A stretch of DNA of 64,000 bases from assembly GCF_016808095.1 (NCBI RefSeq), contig NC_068974.1, positions 25,342,825 to 25,406,824 of the forward strand. The letters are read 5' to 3'. Numbering within the stretch: the stretch's first letter is position 1; every line of letters starts with the position of its first letter. Positions 1 through 11,632 of this stretch are shown in pieces. A model generated the notes under the pieces. It made no database searches. It was given only the letters and a program-made list of their open reading frames with translations, and was not told the DNA's origin. The DNA comes from Vigna angularis (taxonomy: Eukaryota; Streptophyta; Magnoliopsida; Fabales; Fabaceae). A program made the translations under genes and the position numbers.

Positions 1-356
<356 letters not shown>

Positions 357-706
357 TTATAAAATTACAACCTTGTTAAGCTATTTTCAATTCTACGTAT
401 CTTTTTAAGCATTGATCACTGCTGTTGGTCATCTACTGTACATGCAATATTGTACTTTTCCCTTGTTATTAATCAATTTATCCAATGAAAATGAGTCATG
501 GTTGACTTAAGAGAGTTATACAATACAAGATAAATTATCATAACAATCACACAAGTTAAATGGATAAGTACTAAGGCAGTCTTGAAATTCTTCATGCAAC
601 AGAAAACTGCGTTGAACAAAACAGGGAGAAGAGGAAGCGAAAGACTCTTTGTTAAATATCAGAAAATGTATGTGTTCCAAGGAATACACTAAATAATGGG
701 TATTAA
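357..706. other. 3' flank of the protease gene
   Basis: AT-rich 3'-UTR and flank. A possible polyadenylation signal region (AATCAATTTATCCAATGAAAATG) lies around 470-495. No coding potential was recognised. Confidence 0.4.
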
Positions 707-1150
707 TCAGCAGAGTAAATAATTATTAATCAGCAGAGTAAATAATTTTGGATAATTTTGGATTTTGACAGCCCCTTCAACCTGGGGAGTAGATATCAAG
801 CATTCCCAGCTTGCAAATGTGAATATGAAAGGTCGAAGGAGGTAAGGCTTTGGTGAGAAGATGTGTTGCTGAAATTTGGAGCTTATAGGCAGAAGTTTGA
901 TGGTGCCTTGATGAACGTTTTCACTAACAATGTGGTAGTCAATTTCTATATGCTTTGTATGCTCATGAAAAACTTGGTTTGAGGCAATCTGCATAACAGA
1001 TTGGTTGTCATAATGTAAGAGAGATGGCCTTATGTATGGAACATGAAGGTCTTTCAAAAGGTAAGAGAGCCATTGGACTTCACATGTGGTAGAGGTAAGA
1101 GCTTTGTATTCTACCTCAGACGAACTTTTAGAAACCGTAAGTTGCATTTT
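707..1150 (-). pseudogene. Ty1/Copia RNase H fragment
   Basis: The minus strand encodes a piece typical of the C-terminal RNase H of Copia pol: SKSSSEVEYKAL, then CEVQWLSYLLKDL, then the DNQSVMQIA and HEHTKHIEIDYH motifs, corresponding to the usual SRSSSEAEYRAL, DN..A...A.NPV.H.RTKHIE signature. About 100 residues match; the C-terminal 40 are off-pattern, suggesting a frameshift or the end of homology near 800. No LTR was found beside it, so it is an orphan fragment downstream of the host protease. Confidence 0.85.
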
Positions 1151-1518
1151 TGATTTCCGAAAATTGGAGAATGACCGAGGTAGACAATGTATCTAGTAAC
1201 AAAATGTCAAGTATCAATACATCCAGCCCAATAACACCACTAAAAGTTTCATATCCCTTGAATTCCAATTTGTAAAGAACATCATGAACCTCGAGAAATT
1301 TGTTCTTCCAAGTGTTTGTTCCTTGATTTTGTCATACGTCCTTTGAATTGCAATGACTATTCTTCAAATTCTTTTTCTATTGGATCACGGGATAGACCTC
1401 TATCATTCCCTCTTTCTTGAAGTGAATTTGTCCTCAAATGAGTATCGACATAAAATAGAGACAAGTCATTAATGTTGAAACTAGAACTCACTCTTTAGTC
1501 ATTAGGGAGATCAATAAT
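1151..1518. other. Unassigned repeat-like sequence
   Basis: AT-rich sequence between the Copia and Gypsy fragments, with no recognised gene. It may be decayed retroelement DNA, judging only from its neighbours. Confidence 0.3.
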
Positions 1519-2568
1519 CTAAGCATTATCTAATTCTCCTAAGAATTTAAAAAGGTGTATGTCCTCTAGGTAGAAGCTTAGATTTCCTTTTGGAAGGAAA
1601 CCTCTCCTTCTTAAGGTGTACCCACACCTAATCTTCAGGCTCAAACTACATCTTCTTACTCCCTTGGTTAGTCTTAGAAGCCAATTTGTCCATCCTCTTT
1701 TCAATTTGTGCCTTCACTTCCTTATGCAAGTTCCTAACAAAAGTAGCTTTGGCAAGACCATCTTTGTTAGTCATAGAATCAATATTAAGCAAAGGCGTTA
1801 AATCTAAGGGAATTAGAGGGTTAAAACCATAAACTATCTCAAATGGAGACATACAAGTAATATAATGAATTACCATATCATAAGAAAATTCCACTTAAGG
1901 TATCCATGCTTCCTAAATTCACAAATTTTTATTTACAAAGCATCTAAGGAGTAGAGAAAGAGTTCGATTTCCCACTTCGGTTTGTCCATCCGTTTAAGGA
2001 CGACATATTGTAGAGAAAATAACTTTTTTACCTAACTTACCTTATAATACCTTCAAAAAATGTGTAACAAATTTTACATCTCTATCTACAATAATGCTCC
2101 TTAGAATACCATGTATTCTCACCACTTCCTTGAAAAATAAATTGGCCACATGGTTGTCATCATCACTCTTATGAAAGGGAATGAAGTGAACCATCTTTGA
2201 GAACCTGTCTTAAAAAAAAAATCTTTTCCTCGTTTGGTTTGTGGAAGCACCAAAACAAAATCCATAAAAATATCGATCCAAGAACAGTCAGGAATAGGTA
2301 ACCCATCCTTTCTCCATGAGTTGCTCCACTTGCTTTTGCTTTTCTCTAGTCTTTTCCGGTTGCTCCTATAAGCTGACCTATTTGGAAGAGATGCACCCAA
2401 AATAAGGTCCATGTTATGTTCAATACCCTTTTTGTGAGGAATGTCCTTGAGAAGTTCCATACCTAAAGACAAAGAAACGTGCACAAAATACAAATAAATA
2501 TTGTTAGACATAAGCAAATATAAAAGTTCTTTCTTAACCAATGCTCTGTTTACCTCTTTTTGTCTCAA
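1519..2568 (-). pseudogene. Ty3/Gypsy pol fragment (RT start to integrase end), frameshifted
   Basis: Read on the minus strand from 2568. A first block (about 2568-2350) has the region before reverse transcriptase: RQKEVNRALVKKELLYLL, then GIEHNMDLILGASLPNRSAYR. It runs straight into integrase-core text PIPDCSWIDIFMDFVLVLPQTKRGKD (about 2300-2200), so RT and RNase H have been deleted. A second block (1894-1646) is the integrase C-terminal part (SPFEIVYGFNPLIPLDL, then DGLAKATFVRNLHKEVKAQIEK). A third (1704-1519, shifted frame) matches the following GYTLRRRGFLPKGNLSFYLEDI segment. This looks like one Gypsy element (Tekay/Del or CRM-like) with a large internal deletion and at least two frameshifts. 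Confidence 0.85.
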
Positions 2569-3492
2569 GAAAAGACTTTTACCACTCTATTTTTTTCATT
2601 TTCCTTTTTCCTGAATTTTCTTTCGTCCTTCTTTTCCCTCTTGCTCTCTTTTTGCTTTCATCTTAATTTGATAATTACAAACCGTTATAAGAGATAAAGG
2701 TTTTAGGAACACCTTCTACACTATAAACAAGAAAGAATATGCATTGGTTAGACCATCTTCAATTACCTTTCTATCATATTACCAAGGTCATCCCAACAAC
2801 AAGTGACTCGCCTCCATAGGTATCACATCACATACTAACTCATTGACATATTTACCTATAGAGAAAGCAATATTCACCTGCTTATTCACCACCAATTCTC
2901 CCTTGGAAAGAGTGACTCTTTCCTTTCATTCTTCATTGTCATTTGATTTTTTTCTTCAACCCAATTTAAGAAGCTCAATTTTGTCCAGTTTGTCTCGTAG
3001 TCATAATACTTGTCCAAATTAAGTCATTCTTAAGTCTAAATTGAAGTTCAGAATGTGAACTTTCACATGATTTTGGAATCACCCCAGTCAAAGTTCTATA
3101 ACTCGAGATATTGACATTTCTAAAATATTGTCATCCCTTTCACTAAATTTCTAAAATTTCTTTAAGGTTTTAACCCTAAAAATCCAAAATCAATCCTTAT
3201 GCAAATGGGGAACACATCATTTGGTATTCAGAGCTTTGGTTTAAGTGTTTAACGTGAAATTGGTAACATCCTTCCTTCTTTCTTTTTTTACCTTTTTCTT
3301 CATATTGTTTGTGCCTGCGTTGAACCATTCCATAAATTAGGCCCTTGTGAAAATTTAAAAACAAATTACAGTATTAAAAAAAATTTGGGCTAAATGATTT
3401 GTGATTCTAAAAAATTTGTTATAAGGTAATATACTAGTGTTCTTGAAGGATTGTTGCTAATTCTCTTGTTACAATTTTTATTTTACTCTTTG
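2569..3492. other. Decayed sequence between Gypsy and CACTA remnants
   Basis: The part nearest 2569-3000 probably continues the Gypsy gag-pro region on the minus strand (purine/pyrimidine-biased linker, then protease-like text), but no intact motif could be read. 3000-3492 is AT-rich and unassigned. Confidence 0.3.
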
Positions 3493-4155
3493 TTATTTAC
3501 TCCTATAATTTCTACATCTGATGTTTGTAAAAAACTTAATAGCTTTCTCAACGATATATCTTTCACCGATTGATGCTTCAAGACAATATGTTTTCTTTAT
3601 ATAGCCTTTTAATATCTTCATATATCGCTCCATAGGGTACATCCATTGTAAGAACACTACACCACAAATTCTAAATTCTCTTACTAAATGAATAATTAGG
3701 TGCACCATAATATCAAAGGATGATGGGGAAAAGTACATCTCCTATTGACACAATATCATCATAGCCTTATTTTCTAGTTGATCCAACTCCTCAATGTCTA
3801 TAACTTTACTAAATATTGCTTTGAAAAAGAAGAAAAATCTTGTTAATGTGTATCTAACATTATTAGGAAATATGCTCCGAATAGCCACTAGTAGAAGATT
3901 TTGCATCAATACATGACAATTATGAGATTTTAAGCCAGATAATCTTTTATCTTTCATGGATACAACTCGTTTAAAATTAAAAGAGTAACCTAGTTGAACT
4001 TTGAGACCTTGTAAAAACTCATGAAAACTTTTCTTCTCTTGTCTGTACAATGTGTGACATGCTAGAGGCAAGTTTGTGAAATTACAAGAAAATATACTAG
4101 AAGGGTGATTGAATAGTGTTATGGAAATACTTTTATGCAGATGGACATTTAACAA
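3493..4155 (-). pseudogene. CACTA (En/Spm) transposase C-terminal fragment
   Basis: Minus-strand frame broken by one in-frame stop at 3739-3741. Upstream of the stop it reads VSMKDKRLSGLKSHNCHVL, MQNLLLVAIRSIFP and VIDIEELDQLENKAMMILCQ; downstream it reads EMYFSPSSFDIMVHLIIHLV, then WMYPMERYMKILKGYIKK. This is the conserved DUF4218-type block of plant CACTA TNP2-like transposases, normally one uninterrupted stretch. The N-terminal catalytic part is absent and the first 35 or so residues are off-pattern. It belongs to no CACTA element with visible ends here. Confidence 0.88.
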
Positions 4156-4479
4156 CCTTGGTGACTATTAGACGATCTTACAGGTTGTTAGACACTTGAT
4201 TTATAAGGCATTGTTTAAACCACAATGTTTAGAGATAGAATGTTTTCAAGCATTTAGCAAAACTACTACATCGTTTAAGAAAGACAACACTTAAGAAAAA
4301 TAACATTTGATGACAAGAGCGTTTATCAATGATTAACTTCGCAAGCAACTGTAGTGTTTATAAATAAGATGTTTCATAAATCTACAACAATGAATACACA
4401 ATTATTTTATATTGGTTCACTTAATTGAGCTACATCCAGTTATCCTTTAAGACCTCTTAAAGGCTTCTATTGTAATATC

Positions 4480-4790
4480 AATAAGATTACAATTGAGTAT
4501 TAGCACCACTCCTAGTAACACATGTTATGCTGATTAGAACTGAGTATTAGAAACCACTTTGGCAATCCTAGTCAATCCTGGTAACATCTGTTATGTTAAC
4601 TAGAACTGAGTCTTAGACATCACTCTTGGATACCCTAGTCAATCTTGGTAACGTTGAATAATTTATGTTTTCTAAACACTCCTACTTCCCCTAGTCAATC
4701 TTGGTAACACCTCTTACGTTGTGGAGTCTGGGTTTACCCACTCCTAGTTTCCCCTGGACAAGTTTCTAGCAGGCATTTAACTCAATTAAC
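4480..4790. repeat. Degenerate tandem repeat (about 65-100 bp unit)
   Basis: Three to four imperfect copies of a block built from CCTAGTCAATC, TTGGTAACA, CTGTTATGTT and AACTGAGTATTAGA occur before the outer LTR. The remainder of 4156-4825 is AT-rich and unassigned. Confidence 0.5.
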
Positions 4791-4825
4791 CTAATGACCA
4801 AGTTTGAATTCTCTTCAGAATGTAT

Positions 4826-5855
4826 TGTTGATAGGGGAAGCATTGTGATAGCTAAACCAATCCTTGTGATATTGGTTTTTGATGATGACAACACATTGTT
4901 AATAAAAACACATGTCTATGTACTGTATTATATGTGTTTATGCTTATAATGAAATATGCACATATATGTGATTGTCACATTTCACATATTGTGTTAATTG
5001 ATGCATGCTACTGTGTTTATAAAGTGATCATATCTGTGTATGCACAATATATGTTTTAAATAGAAAAACCACATGCAAAAAAGAATATTTGTATGACTTA
5101 ATCGATTACAGAGTTGTCATAATCAATTAAGGTCATCAAACAACTTGAGTTTTAAACTGTGGCAAAACAACAAGTTTTGAATCGATTACATTTATTGGTA
5201 AATCGATTAAAGCTCGTGTGTTTGCACATATCATTTTCAAATGTGTTGTGATGAGTTTTGGGAAAGAAAAGTTTTCAAAAATATGCTAAGTGTTAAAGAT
5301 TAATCGATTACATGGATTGTGTATTCAATTAAGTTTGTTAAGATTTGAAAACTGACTTATGCTTGTCTATCTGCTACAATGATCATATTTTTAAATATAT
5401 TTGACTAAGCATTTAAGGAAGAAGAGTGAGGAGCTCTTGGACTTTGAGAGGGGATTCTCAAAGGTTTCTACAACAGGGACAAGTGGTTCTGTGGCTACAT
5501 GTGTATTCTGTTTCTATATTTGATTGAGAGTTGGAAAGATGTTTACATTTTAAAGAGCTCTATAAAACCTTGGCTGGAATACTCTAATCATTATAGTGAA
5601 ATACTCTCCAATCTAAGGTTGATTGGGAGAGTGACTAGATGTAGGCAATGAGGCCGCACCACGATAAAAATCTTGAGTTTGATTTTCTTTCCTTATCTCT
5701 TTACTTTCTTTGCATGCACATTTACTTACAAAACAAGAAAGTTTAAAGATTATTCTAATTTCTCAAAAAGATTTGAAAAGTATAAGTTTTTATAAAGTAC
5801 CAATTCAACCCCCCCTCCTCTTGGTGTTGAGAAACAAGCCTCTTTATTTCTAACA
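4826..5855 (+). repeat. Left LTR of SIRE-like element
   Basis: 1030 bp, from TGTTGATAGGGG to TTTCTAACA. It lacks about 400 bp present in the right LTR (around 25505-25905); the deletion joins GCATTTAA to GGAAGAAGAGTG near 5412. It holds several AATCGATTAC-type motifs and a TATA box at 5561. Confidence 0.88.
5561..5567 (+). promoter_or_regulatory. LTR TATA box
   Basis: TATAAAA inside the left LTR about 295 bp before its end, within a GAGCTCTATAAAACC context. The right LTR copy is mutated to TTGTAAAACC (around 26050), so the two LTRs probably differ in promoter strength. Confidence 0.55.
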
Positions 5856-5857
5856 AT

Positions 5858-5870
5858 TGGCACCAGAGCT
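5858..5870 (+). other. Primer-binding-site-like sequence
   Basis: TGGCACCAGAGCT two bases after the left LTR. It resembles the initiator-Met tRNA primer site of plant Copia elements (TGGTATCAGAGC) with two differences. Confidence 0.6.
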
Positions 5871-5938
5871 GGTTTTCAAAAGTTATTTGAAAAATAAATC
5901 GATTACCCTTTTTGTATAATCGATTATTTGATCCTGTA

Positions 5939-7688
5939 ATGGCTTCTGTTTCTCAAACCTTCGGTGAAGGTGCATCTACAAACAAACCTCCTCTGTTTGC
6001 TGGTGAAAATTACGCTTTCTGGAAAACTAGAACGAGGATCTTTCTTGAGTCAGTAGATAGAGGCGTATGGGATGTTGTTCAAAATGGTCCCTAGGAACCC
6101 ACTAAATTGATTGATGGAAAACCCGTTTTAAAAAAAAAATTCTGAGTGGAGTCAAGAGGAAAATAGAAGAGCACAGTATGATATTAAGGCTAGAAATGTT
6201 ATTTCCTCTACTCTCACTATTAACGAGTTTTTCAGGGTATCTACTTGCAAGAGTGCCAAAGAGATATGGGAAGTACTTGAAGTAACACATGAAGGCACAG
6301 ATGAGGTAAAGAGAGCAAGAAAGAATTCCTTGGTGCAAGAATACGAGATGTTCCGAATGAAAATTAGAAAGACCATCTATGATGTGCAGAAGAGGTTCAC
6401 ACACAATGTCAATCACTTGATAGCTCTCGATAAGGTCTTTGAGAAGGAGGAGATCAATATCAAGATTTTAAAGAGTCTCAACAGGAGTTGACAGCCAAAG
6501 GTAACAACCATTTCTGAGTCCAAAGATTTAACTACTATGAATATGGCTACACTATTTGGTAAGCTTAGGGAACACAAGCTGGAGCTATGGGGATTGAAGG
6601 AAGAAGAGAAGACTTAGTAGAAACAGTCTAAAGCCCTCAAAACTACTAGCAAGAAGACCTCCAGAAGGATTGAATCAGATGTAGATTCTGAGGCAGAAAT
6701 TTCGGAAAAGGAAGTCATGAACATGATGGTAAAGAAGTTTACTAAGTTTATGAAAAGTAGAAATGTTGCAACTGACTTTGCAGGAAACTCTAAAGGAGGC
6801 AAAAGGAATGCAAAGATCACTATTGTCACTTGCTATGAGAATGGGAAAGAAGGACACATCAAGCCGAATTGTCTAGACTTAAAGATCAAGCAAAAGGCTA
6901 ATCTAAAATACACTCAAGACAAGAGGAGGATCAAGCAGAGAAAAGCTTATATTGCATGGGAGAATAGTGACAAGGAGTCATCCAATGATGATGATCAGAG
7001 TCTAGAGGAAGAGACAACTCTATGTCTCATGGTTGGATCTGTATGTTCTAAAAGCAGCGACAACAATTTTGAGAATGAGCCAATCAAGGTCAAATATGAT
7101 CTTCTACTGAACGTGTTTTAGGAGCTGCATGTAGAGGCAATAAAGCTGGAGTACGAGGTTAATTGATTAAACTCTGAAAGAAAGGACTTTGAATATTGAA
7201 TCAATAACCTTGTGGATGATAATGATTACCTTAAAAAAGAACTTGATCTTGCTTTACAATATGCTAATAATGTTAAGACTAAAATTCAGATTATAGAAAA
7301 AGATTGTAAAAATTGCAATGCTCATGTTGAAAAAATAGAATATCTAACCAAAACATTACCTAAATTTACTCTTGGTAGAGAAAATTTAGACGTTGTGTTG
7401 AGGTCACAGAGCAGAGCTATAAATAGGCAAGGGATTGGTTATAAGGCTAAGAGTGAAAGAATCAATTCTAAGAAATTTATTGATTTAAGCAAACCTGTAA
7501 CCAATGCTTGTTTTTACTACAATACTATTGGCCATATTGTAAGGAATTATTATTATAGGAAGGTTGTTGTTCCTAAAGGAAAATACAAATGGGTTCCTAA
7601 AGAACAAATTCCTATAACTAACAAACAAGGCCCTAAGTTCATTTGGGTACCTGCAACAAAACCATTTGAAAGTTTTGCAGGGAAATGA
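5939..7688 (+). pseudogene. Copia-type gag (UBN2 family), decayed
   Basis: Starts MASVSQTFGEGASTNKPPLF, then AGENYAFWKTRTRIFLES, the usual opening of SIRE-like gag. The frame is stopped at 6092-6094 but homology continues in other frames through SSTLTINEFFRVSTCKSAKE, NSLVQEYEMFRMK and LNRS, then a stop, QPKVTTISESKDL. The zinc knuckle at about 6830 reads CYENGKEGHIKPNC, with the second Cys replaced by Asn. A second knuckle-like site near 7505 (CFYYNTIGHIVRNYY) has lost most of its Cys residues. An acidic stretch (ENSDKESSNDDDQSLEEE) and a final KGKYKWVPKEQIPI segment are also typical. Several stops and frameshifts show it is dead; RNA packaging would have to be supplied in trans. Confidence 0.85.
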
Positions 7689-8074
7689 GCTAATCAAGCA
7701 GTAGACAAGTGCTCAAGGATGAATTACAATGGGACATATCAAAACTTCTTGAGTAACACTGTGTGGGAAAACTTATTGTCAATTCATGCATTCATGCATC
7801 ATTGTTTATGTTTGTGAATGTATATTGATGTGTATGAGTGTTGCTTACTTGTCTGTTACACAAATTTGAATGAAAAACAGTTTTCACGAATTTTAACTGA
7901 TTATGTTATTAGTGAAATCGATTAGATTTTTATGTGTTTCTTTATTTTGTGTGAAACTGTGATACAAAACTAAATCGATTATAAGATTAATAAAATCGAT
8001 TAAAATTTTTTATCTGGACTTTCTATTTTTTAAAATTTAAATGGTCCGGAAATTGAAGTGATGTGTTACGTGAC
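7689..8074 (+). other. Spacer between gag and the second ORF
   Basis: AT-rich, with three AATCGATTA motifs (about 7916, 7974, 7993), the same motif seen in the LTRs. No pol-like coding sequence is visible although protease and integrase should start here in a complete element. Confidence 0.5.
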
Positions 8075-8084
8075 TTTATAAATA
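8075..8084 (+). promoter_or_regulatory. Candidate internal TATA box for the second ORF
   Basis: TTTATAAATA about 100 bp before the ATG at 8181, at the end of an AT-rich spacer with AATCGATTA motifs. The placement would suit an independent transcript; no transcript data support it. Confidence 0.4.
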
Positions 8085-8180
8085 TTGGATTTGAAAATCT
8101 TGTGTGAACTTAGTGTCCTCTGAACTGAAAAAGTTAAAAACCCTAGAACTGTGAAAGATGTTCCAGAATCTTGATCAGAT

Positions 8181-9304
8181 ATGGACGTTGCATCATCTTC
8201 ATCAAGAAGGGGATGGAAGGTTGTCCGTGTCACAAGAAAAGCAAATCCGATTGGATGGATAAGTGACGATGAAACTCGTGAAAGGTTTCTATACTTGAGA
8301 AAAGGAAAATTTGTGGTTCCACATAAATTTTTGGACCTACATTTTTTCATGGATGAAGGATTTCTTTTTCAAAAGTGGATTGCTAGCCAAGGGCTTACTA
8401 AGTTTGTCCAGATGAAAGGAGAATGTTATCCCGGCTTGGTTGAAGTCTTCTATGCAAACTTAAAGGTCGTCAATGGGGTTATCCAATCTCGTGTAAAGGG
8501 TGTAAACATTACCATTAATGATTATGTTTGGTCAACTATCGTTGAGCTTAAAGCTGAAGGCTTGCATTCACACGTCCATGACTCTAAATCAAACATTTGG
8601 CTGAAAAACAAAACAATATACAGGGACTGCCTTAGATATCCTGGAAGATACAAAATGGATAAACTATATCTACATAATTGTTTGAATAAAGAAGAGAAGA
8701 TGGTTACATATGTTTTATCCTGGCTGTTGTTGCCTGGAAGGGCTCTGCGAGATAGAATAACAACAGAAGACGTGTTTCTATTAAATGCCATTAAAACTAG
8801 AATTCCAACCAACTGGATTGAGGTATTTAAGAACCACATGATTGATGTTGGAATCAATCATGGATTCAACCTGCCATATGGGGTATTCATAAGCAGAGTC
8901 TTGATACTTCAAGGAGTAGACATTTTTGAAGAAGACAGGCTCCTATGCAACAAGTCACAAAAAATTGGCAAAGCAAGTCTGACTCATATTGGACTAAAGA
9001 AAACTGCAGATGGTTGGTTCTTCAGAGACGAACAAATTGTGGTCACATTCTTAACTGGTCACTTGTTCCTGATGAAAATTCTATTTTCATTCCTCAAACA
9101 AAGTTTGAAAAATTTGTTATGGAAACCTTTAGGACAACTTCTGAAAGACTTTTGAGAATTGAAGAGACTTTATTCAGATTAGAAAAGAAGGTGGATTTAA
9201 TAAATGAAAAAGGCATAGTCAATGACTCTTCAACAGAAAATTCCGATGGTTTTGATAATGAGACAACTGGAGAAGATTCAATGGAAACGTCTGGATCAAA
9301 ATAG
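8181..9304 (+). CDS. Plant-transposon-domain ORF in the SIRE-like element
   Basis: A 324-residue frame (8181-9155) beginning MDVASSSSRRGWKVVRVTRK. The centre matches the pattern of the 'putative plant transposon protein domain' family (PF20167, from memory): CYPGLVEVFYANLK (82-95), SRVKGVNITINDYVW (103-117), then EEKMVTYVLSWLLLPGR and AIKTRIPTNWIEVFKNHMID. Function is unknown; the family is common in plant retroelements and absent from canonical Copia polyproteins. The natural C-terminus appears in another frame to 9304 (FETTSERLL-like helix RLLRIEETLFRLEKKVDLI, then an acidic Ser/Thr-rich end), so a frameshift near 9000-9060 is likely. It sits where pol should be. Confidence 0.75.
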
Positions 9305-10100
9305 GGTTTTAGGGTCTTAGGTATATATATTCAGTTTTTGCTTGTTTTCTTTTGTTACAATGGCTATTTTAAGCCATCTTTTGCTTTGTTGTTTGTCCTC
9401 ACCCATCAATATTAAGGAAATTATCTTTTAGTACTAAATCTATGAATGCTGATTGATTGACTGAATTGGCTGAGTTGATTCAATCCGATAAAAGTCACTT
9501 GTATGATTGAAATTGAACATTTCAATGTTACATCATTACATTGCATATTCATACTTGAACGGTGATAATGGTCATTTCACAATTATATTGCATGAGGACT
9601 AATGCACAATTTAGTTGAGATGAAAAGATTATGTTGGAGTGTTGATTGATATTGCAGAATCGAATCGATTAAGGGAGATTCATAATCGATTAATTTTCGT
9701 CACCTGGTTTGAAGTTTCTAACTGCTAAAACATTTATTTTAAACCATGACTTATGATTTTATGTGCTTACTAATCATAAATCTCTTTATTTGAAATCCGT
9801 TGTGAATCTCGCATAAGTTTATGAATGATAACACCAGGTTGTTTTGTTTCAAGCTGTATTTGAAATGCTTTGATATTTGTGATATACTTTTGATACACTG
9901 CTTGAAAATGTTTGAATGATGCATACTCTATTATATCTCTATCATGCAACTCTGATACTAAAATATGATATGCATATTGATAGGGGGAGTTTTGTATCCT
10001 GTTATATAATTCATCACATGTTAAAAAGGGGAAGAAATTAAAATCATGTGAATATTGCTGACAAGGGGAGCATCATATTTTTCTGATAACATGTGTTGAT
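9305..10100 (+). other. 3' internal region of the SIRE-like element
   Basis: Non-coding AT-rich sequence with two AATCGATTA motifs (about 9661 and 9684) and purine tracts (TAGGGGGAG near 9980, AAAAAGGGGAAG near 10024). It continues after the Athila-like insertion at 23716-23952. Confidence 0.55.
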
Positions 10101-11401
10101 TGATAACAATTGAAAAACTGTTATTTTCATGCTTAAAATTGATACTAAAAGCAACCTTTATACTTAGAAACTAGCTTGAAATCATGTTTTTATTCATATT
10201 TTCAGATATAAGAGAGCTGGACAGGTTTATGCTTGATTTCAGTGTTTTTGTGCAGGTTTTAAGGTGAATTTGGTGAAATGAGTGAAGAAGGAGAGAGATG
10301 GAATCAGAAAAGACATCAAAAAGTGCAAAAGGAGAAGCCGCAACTACCGCTCAGCGGTAGTTTACCGCTGAGCGGCACTCAGGAGTTCACGGGAGGTCCG
10401 CTGAGGGGCAAAATGGCCGCTGAGGGGAAGAACCGAGCTCGCGCACTTACCGCTGAGCGGTACTTTACTGCTAAGCGACACTATTATGGGCTTGGGCCTA
10501 ATTTTCTGTAATTTACGAATAGTATATAAGCTTTAGGTTTTCCTAGGGTTTGTATCTTTGGCTGTGACGAAGCAAATACTCTCTCTTCCACCCCTTTGAA
10601 GGAGGATCTTGGATGCTCAGGCTAGCTCTTCACCTTTCTAGGGTTTTATCTTTCCTTATTTCATTATTGTTCATATAGTTTCACCATGAATATGGTGAAC
10701 TAAACCTTGTATTGTTGTTGGGGAATCAATGTAGTCTTATGAAACTCTCATATATGGAATTTGTTTTTACATCTTATATTTAATATGCTTTCTTTCATCA
10801 TTAGTTAGGGTTTTTCTTCTTTGCTCAATGCTTGCTTTGTTTAACTCATTCAATGCATGATTATTGGTTTTGTTGATACGGAAACGTACAGGGAAGTCTA
10901 GATCCAGGGAATTTCTCCCAATAGTATATTGGTTGCCTTAAGCTCCTGCGCTAAATAAACTAATTATTAGGGATGCTAGGAATCGTATGAACTCGTAATT
11001 AGGGAGAAGCCTTCTTGAAAGGTAATTTAGAGAGTGGCATTAATAATGATGACTTGAATGTTGAATTCCTAAAATATATGAGAGTGGAATAAGATGAAAT
11101 TGATAAACCCCAACAACATACTCATCCATATATTCCATTGAAAGTGTTTGTATTTTGTTTTAGCCATTGATCAACCTCATGCATACGTGTTTATTTTCGT
11201 CTTTTGCATAGTAAAATCCAATTATTTTGTTCTTAAGTCTTAGCTAATCAACGAATCACATAACTAAACTAGGTCGTGAGTCCTTTGGGAGAACGATACT
11301 TGGTCTTACCAAGTTTATTACTTGAAACGATTCGGTCATACTTGCCGATTGTAAAACAAGTTTGTGACACTGTATTTCGGTGTTCATAAATTTGTCCATC
11401 A
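10101..11401 (+). repeat. Left LTR of Athila-like element
   Basis: 1301 bp. A TATA box (TATATAAG) lies at 10523-10530. Just upstream is a cluster of six CCGCTGAGCGG-type motifs (about 10347-10490). A short reading frame over that cluster is also present in the other LTR but lies upstream of the TATA box, so it is unlikely to be translated from the LTR promoter. Confidence 0.93.
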
Positions 11402-11407
11402 AGTTTT

Positions 11408-11425
11408 TGGCGCCGCTGCCGGGGA
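11408..11425 (+). other. Primer-binding site (tRNA-Asp type)
   Basis: TGGCGCCGCTGCCGGGGA, six bases after the LTR end. Athila elements carry the near-identical TGGCGCCGTTGCCGGGGA. Confidence 0.85.
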
Positions 11426-11509
11426 CTCTGGTTTAACTAGTTCATTTGTTTGATTATTGATTATCTTTGACTTTAATTTTGAATTTCTGTTTTTATTTTC
11501 TGTTTTTAT

Positions 11510-11551
11510 TTTTTCGATTTTTATTTTATTTTATTTTATTTTATTTTATTC
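11510..11551 (+). repeat. (TTTTA)n microsatellite
   Basis: Tandem TTTTA units in the leader between the primer site and gag. Confidence 0.8.
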
Positions 11552-11632
11552 TCTGAATATTATATCTTCTCCTATATCTTTTTGTGCTAACCAATTTTTT
11601 TTTAGGGTTTTGTTTTCTTGTGCATGCAGGAA

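Noticed and set aside
8066..8857. Minus-strand frames of 94 and 111 residues
   Set aside because: Antisense shadows of the plant-transposon-domain ORF at 8181.
10278..10511. 77-residue open frame in the left LTR, repeated at 22583-22816 in the right LTR
   Set aside because: It lies upstream of the LTR TATA box and covers the GC-rich motif cluster. Conservation is explained by the two LTRs being copies of one sequence.
11408..11425. GC-rich block considered as a piece of a tRNA gene
   Set aside because: It is only the 18-nt primer-binding site after an LTR; no tRNA cloverleaf surrounds it.
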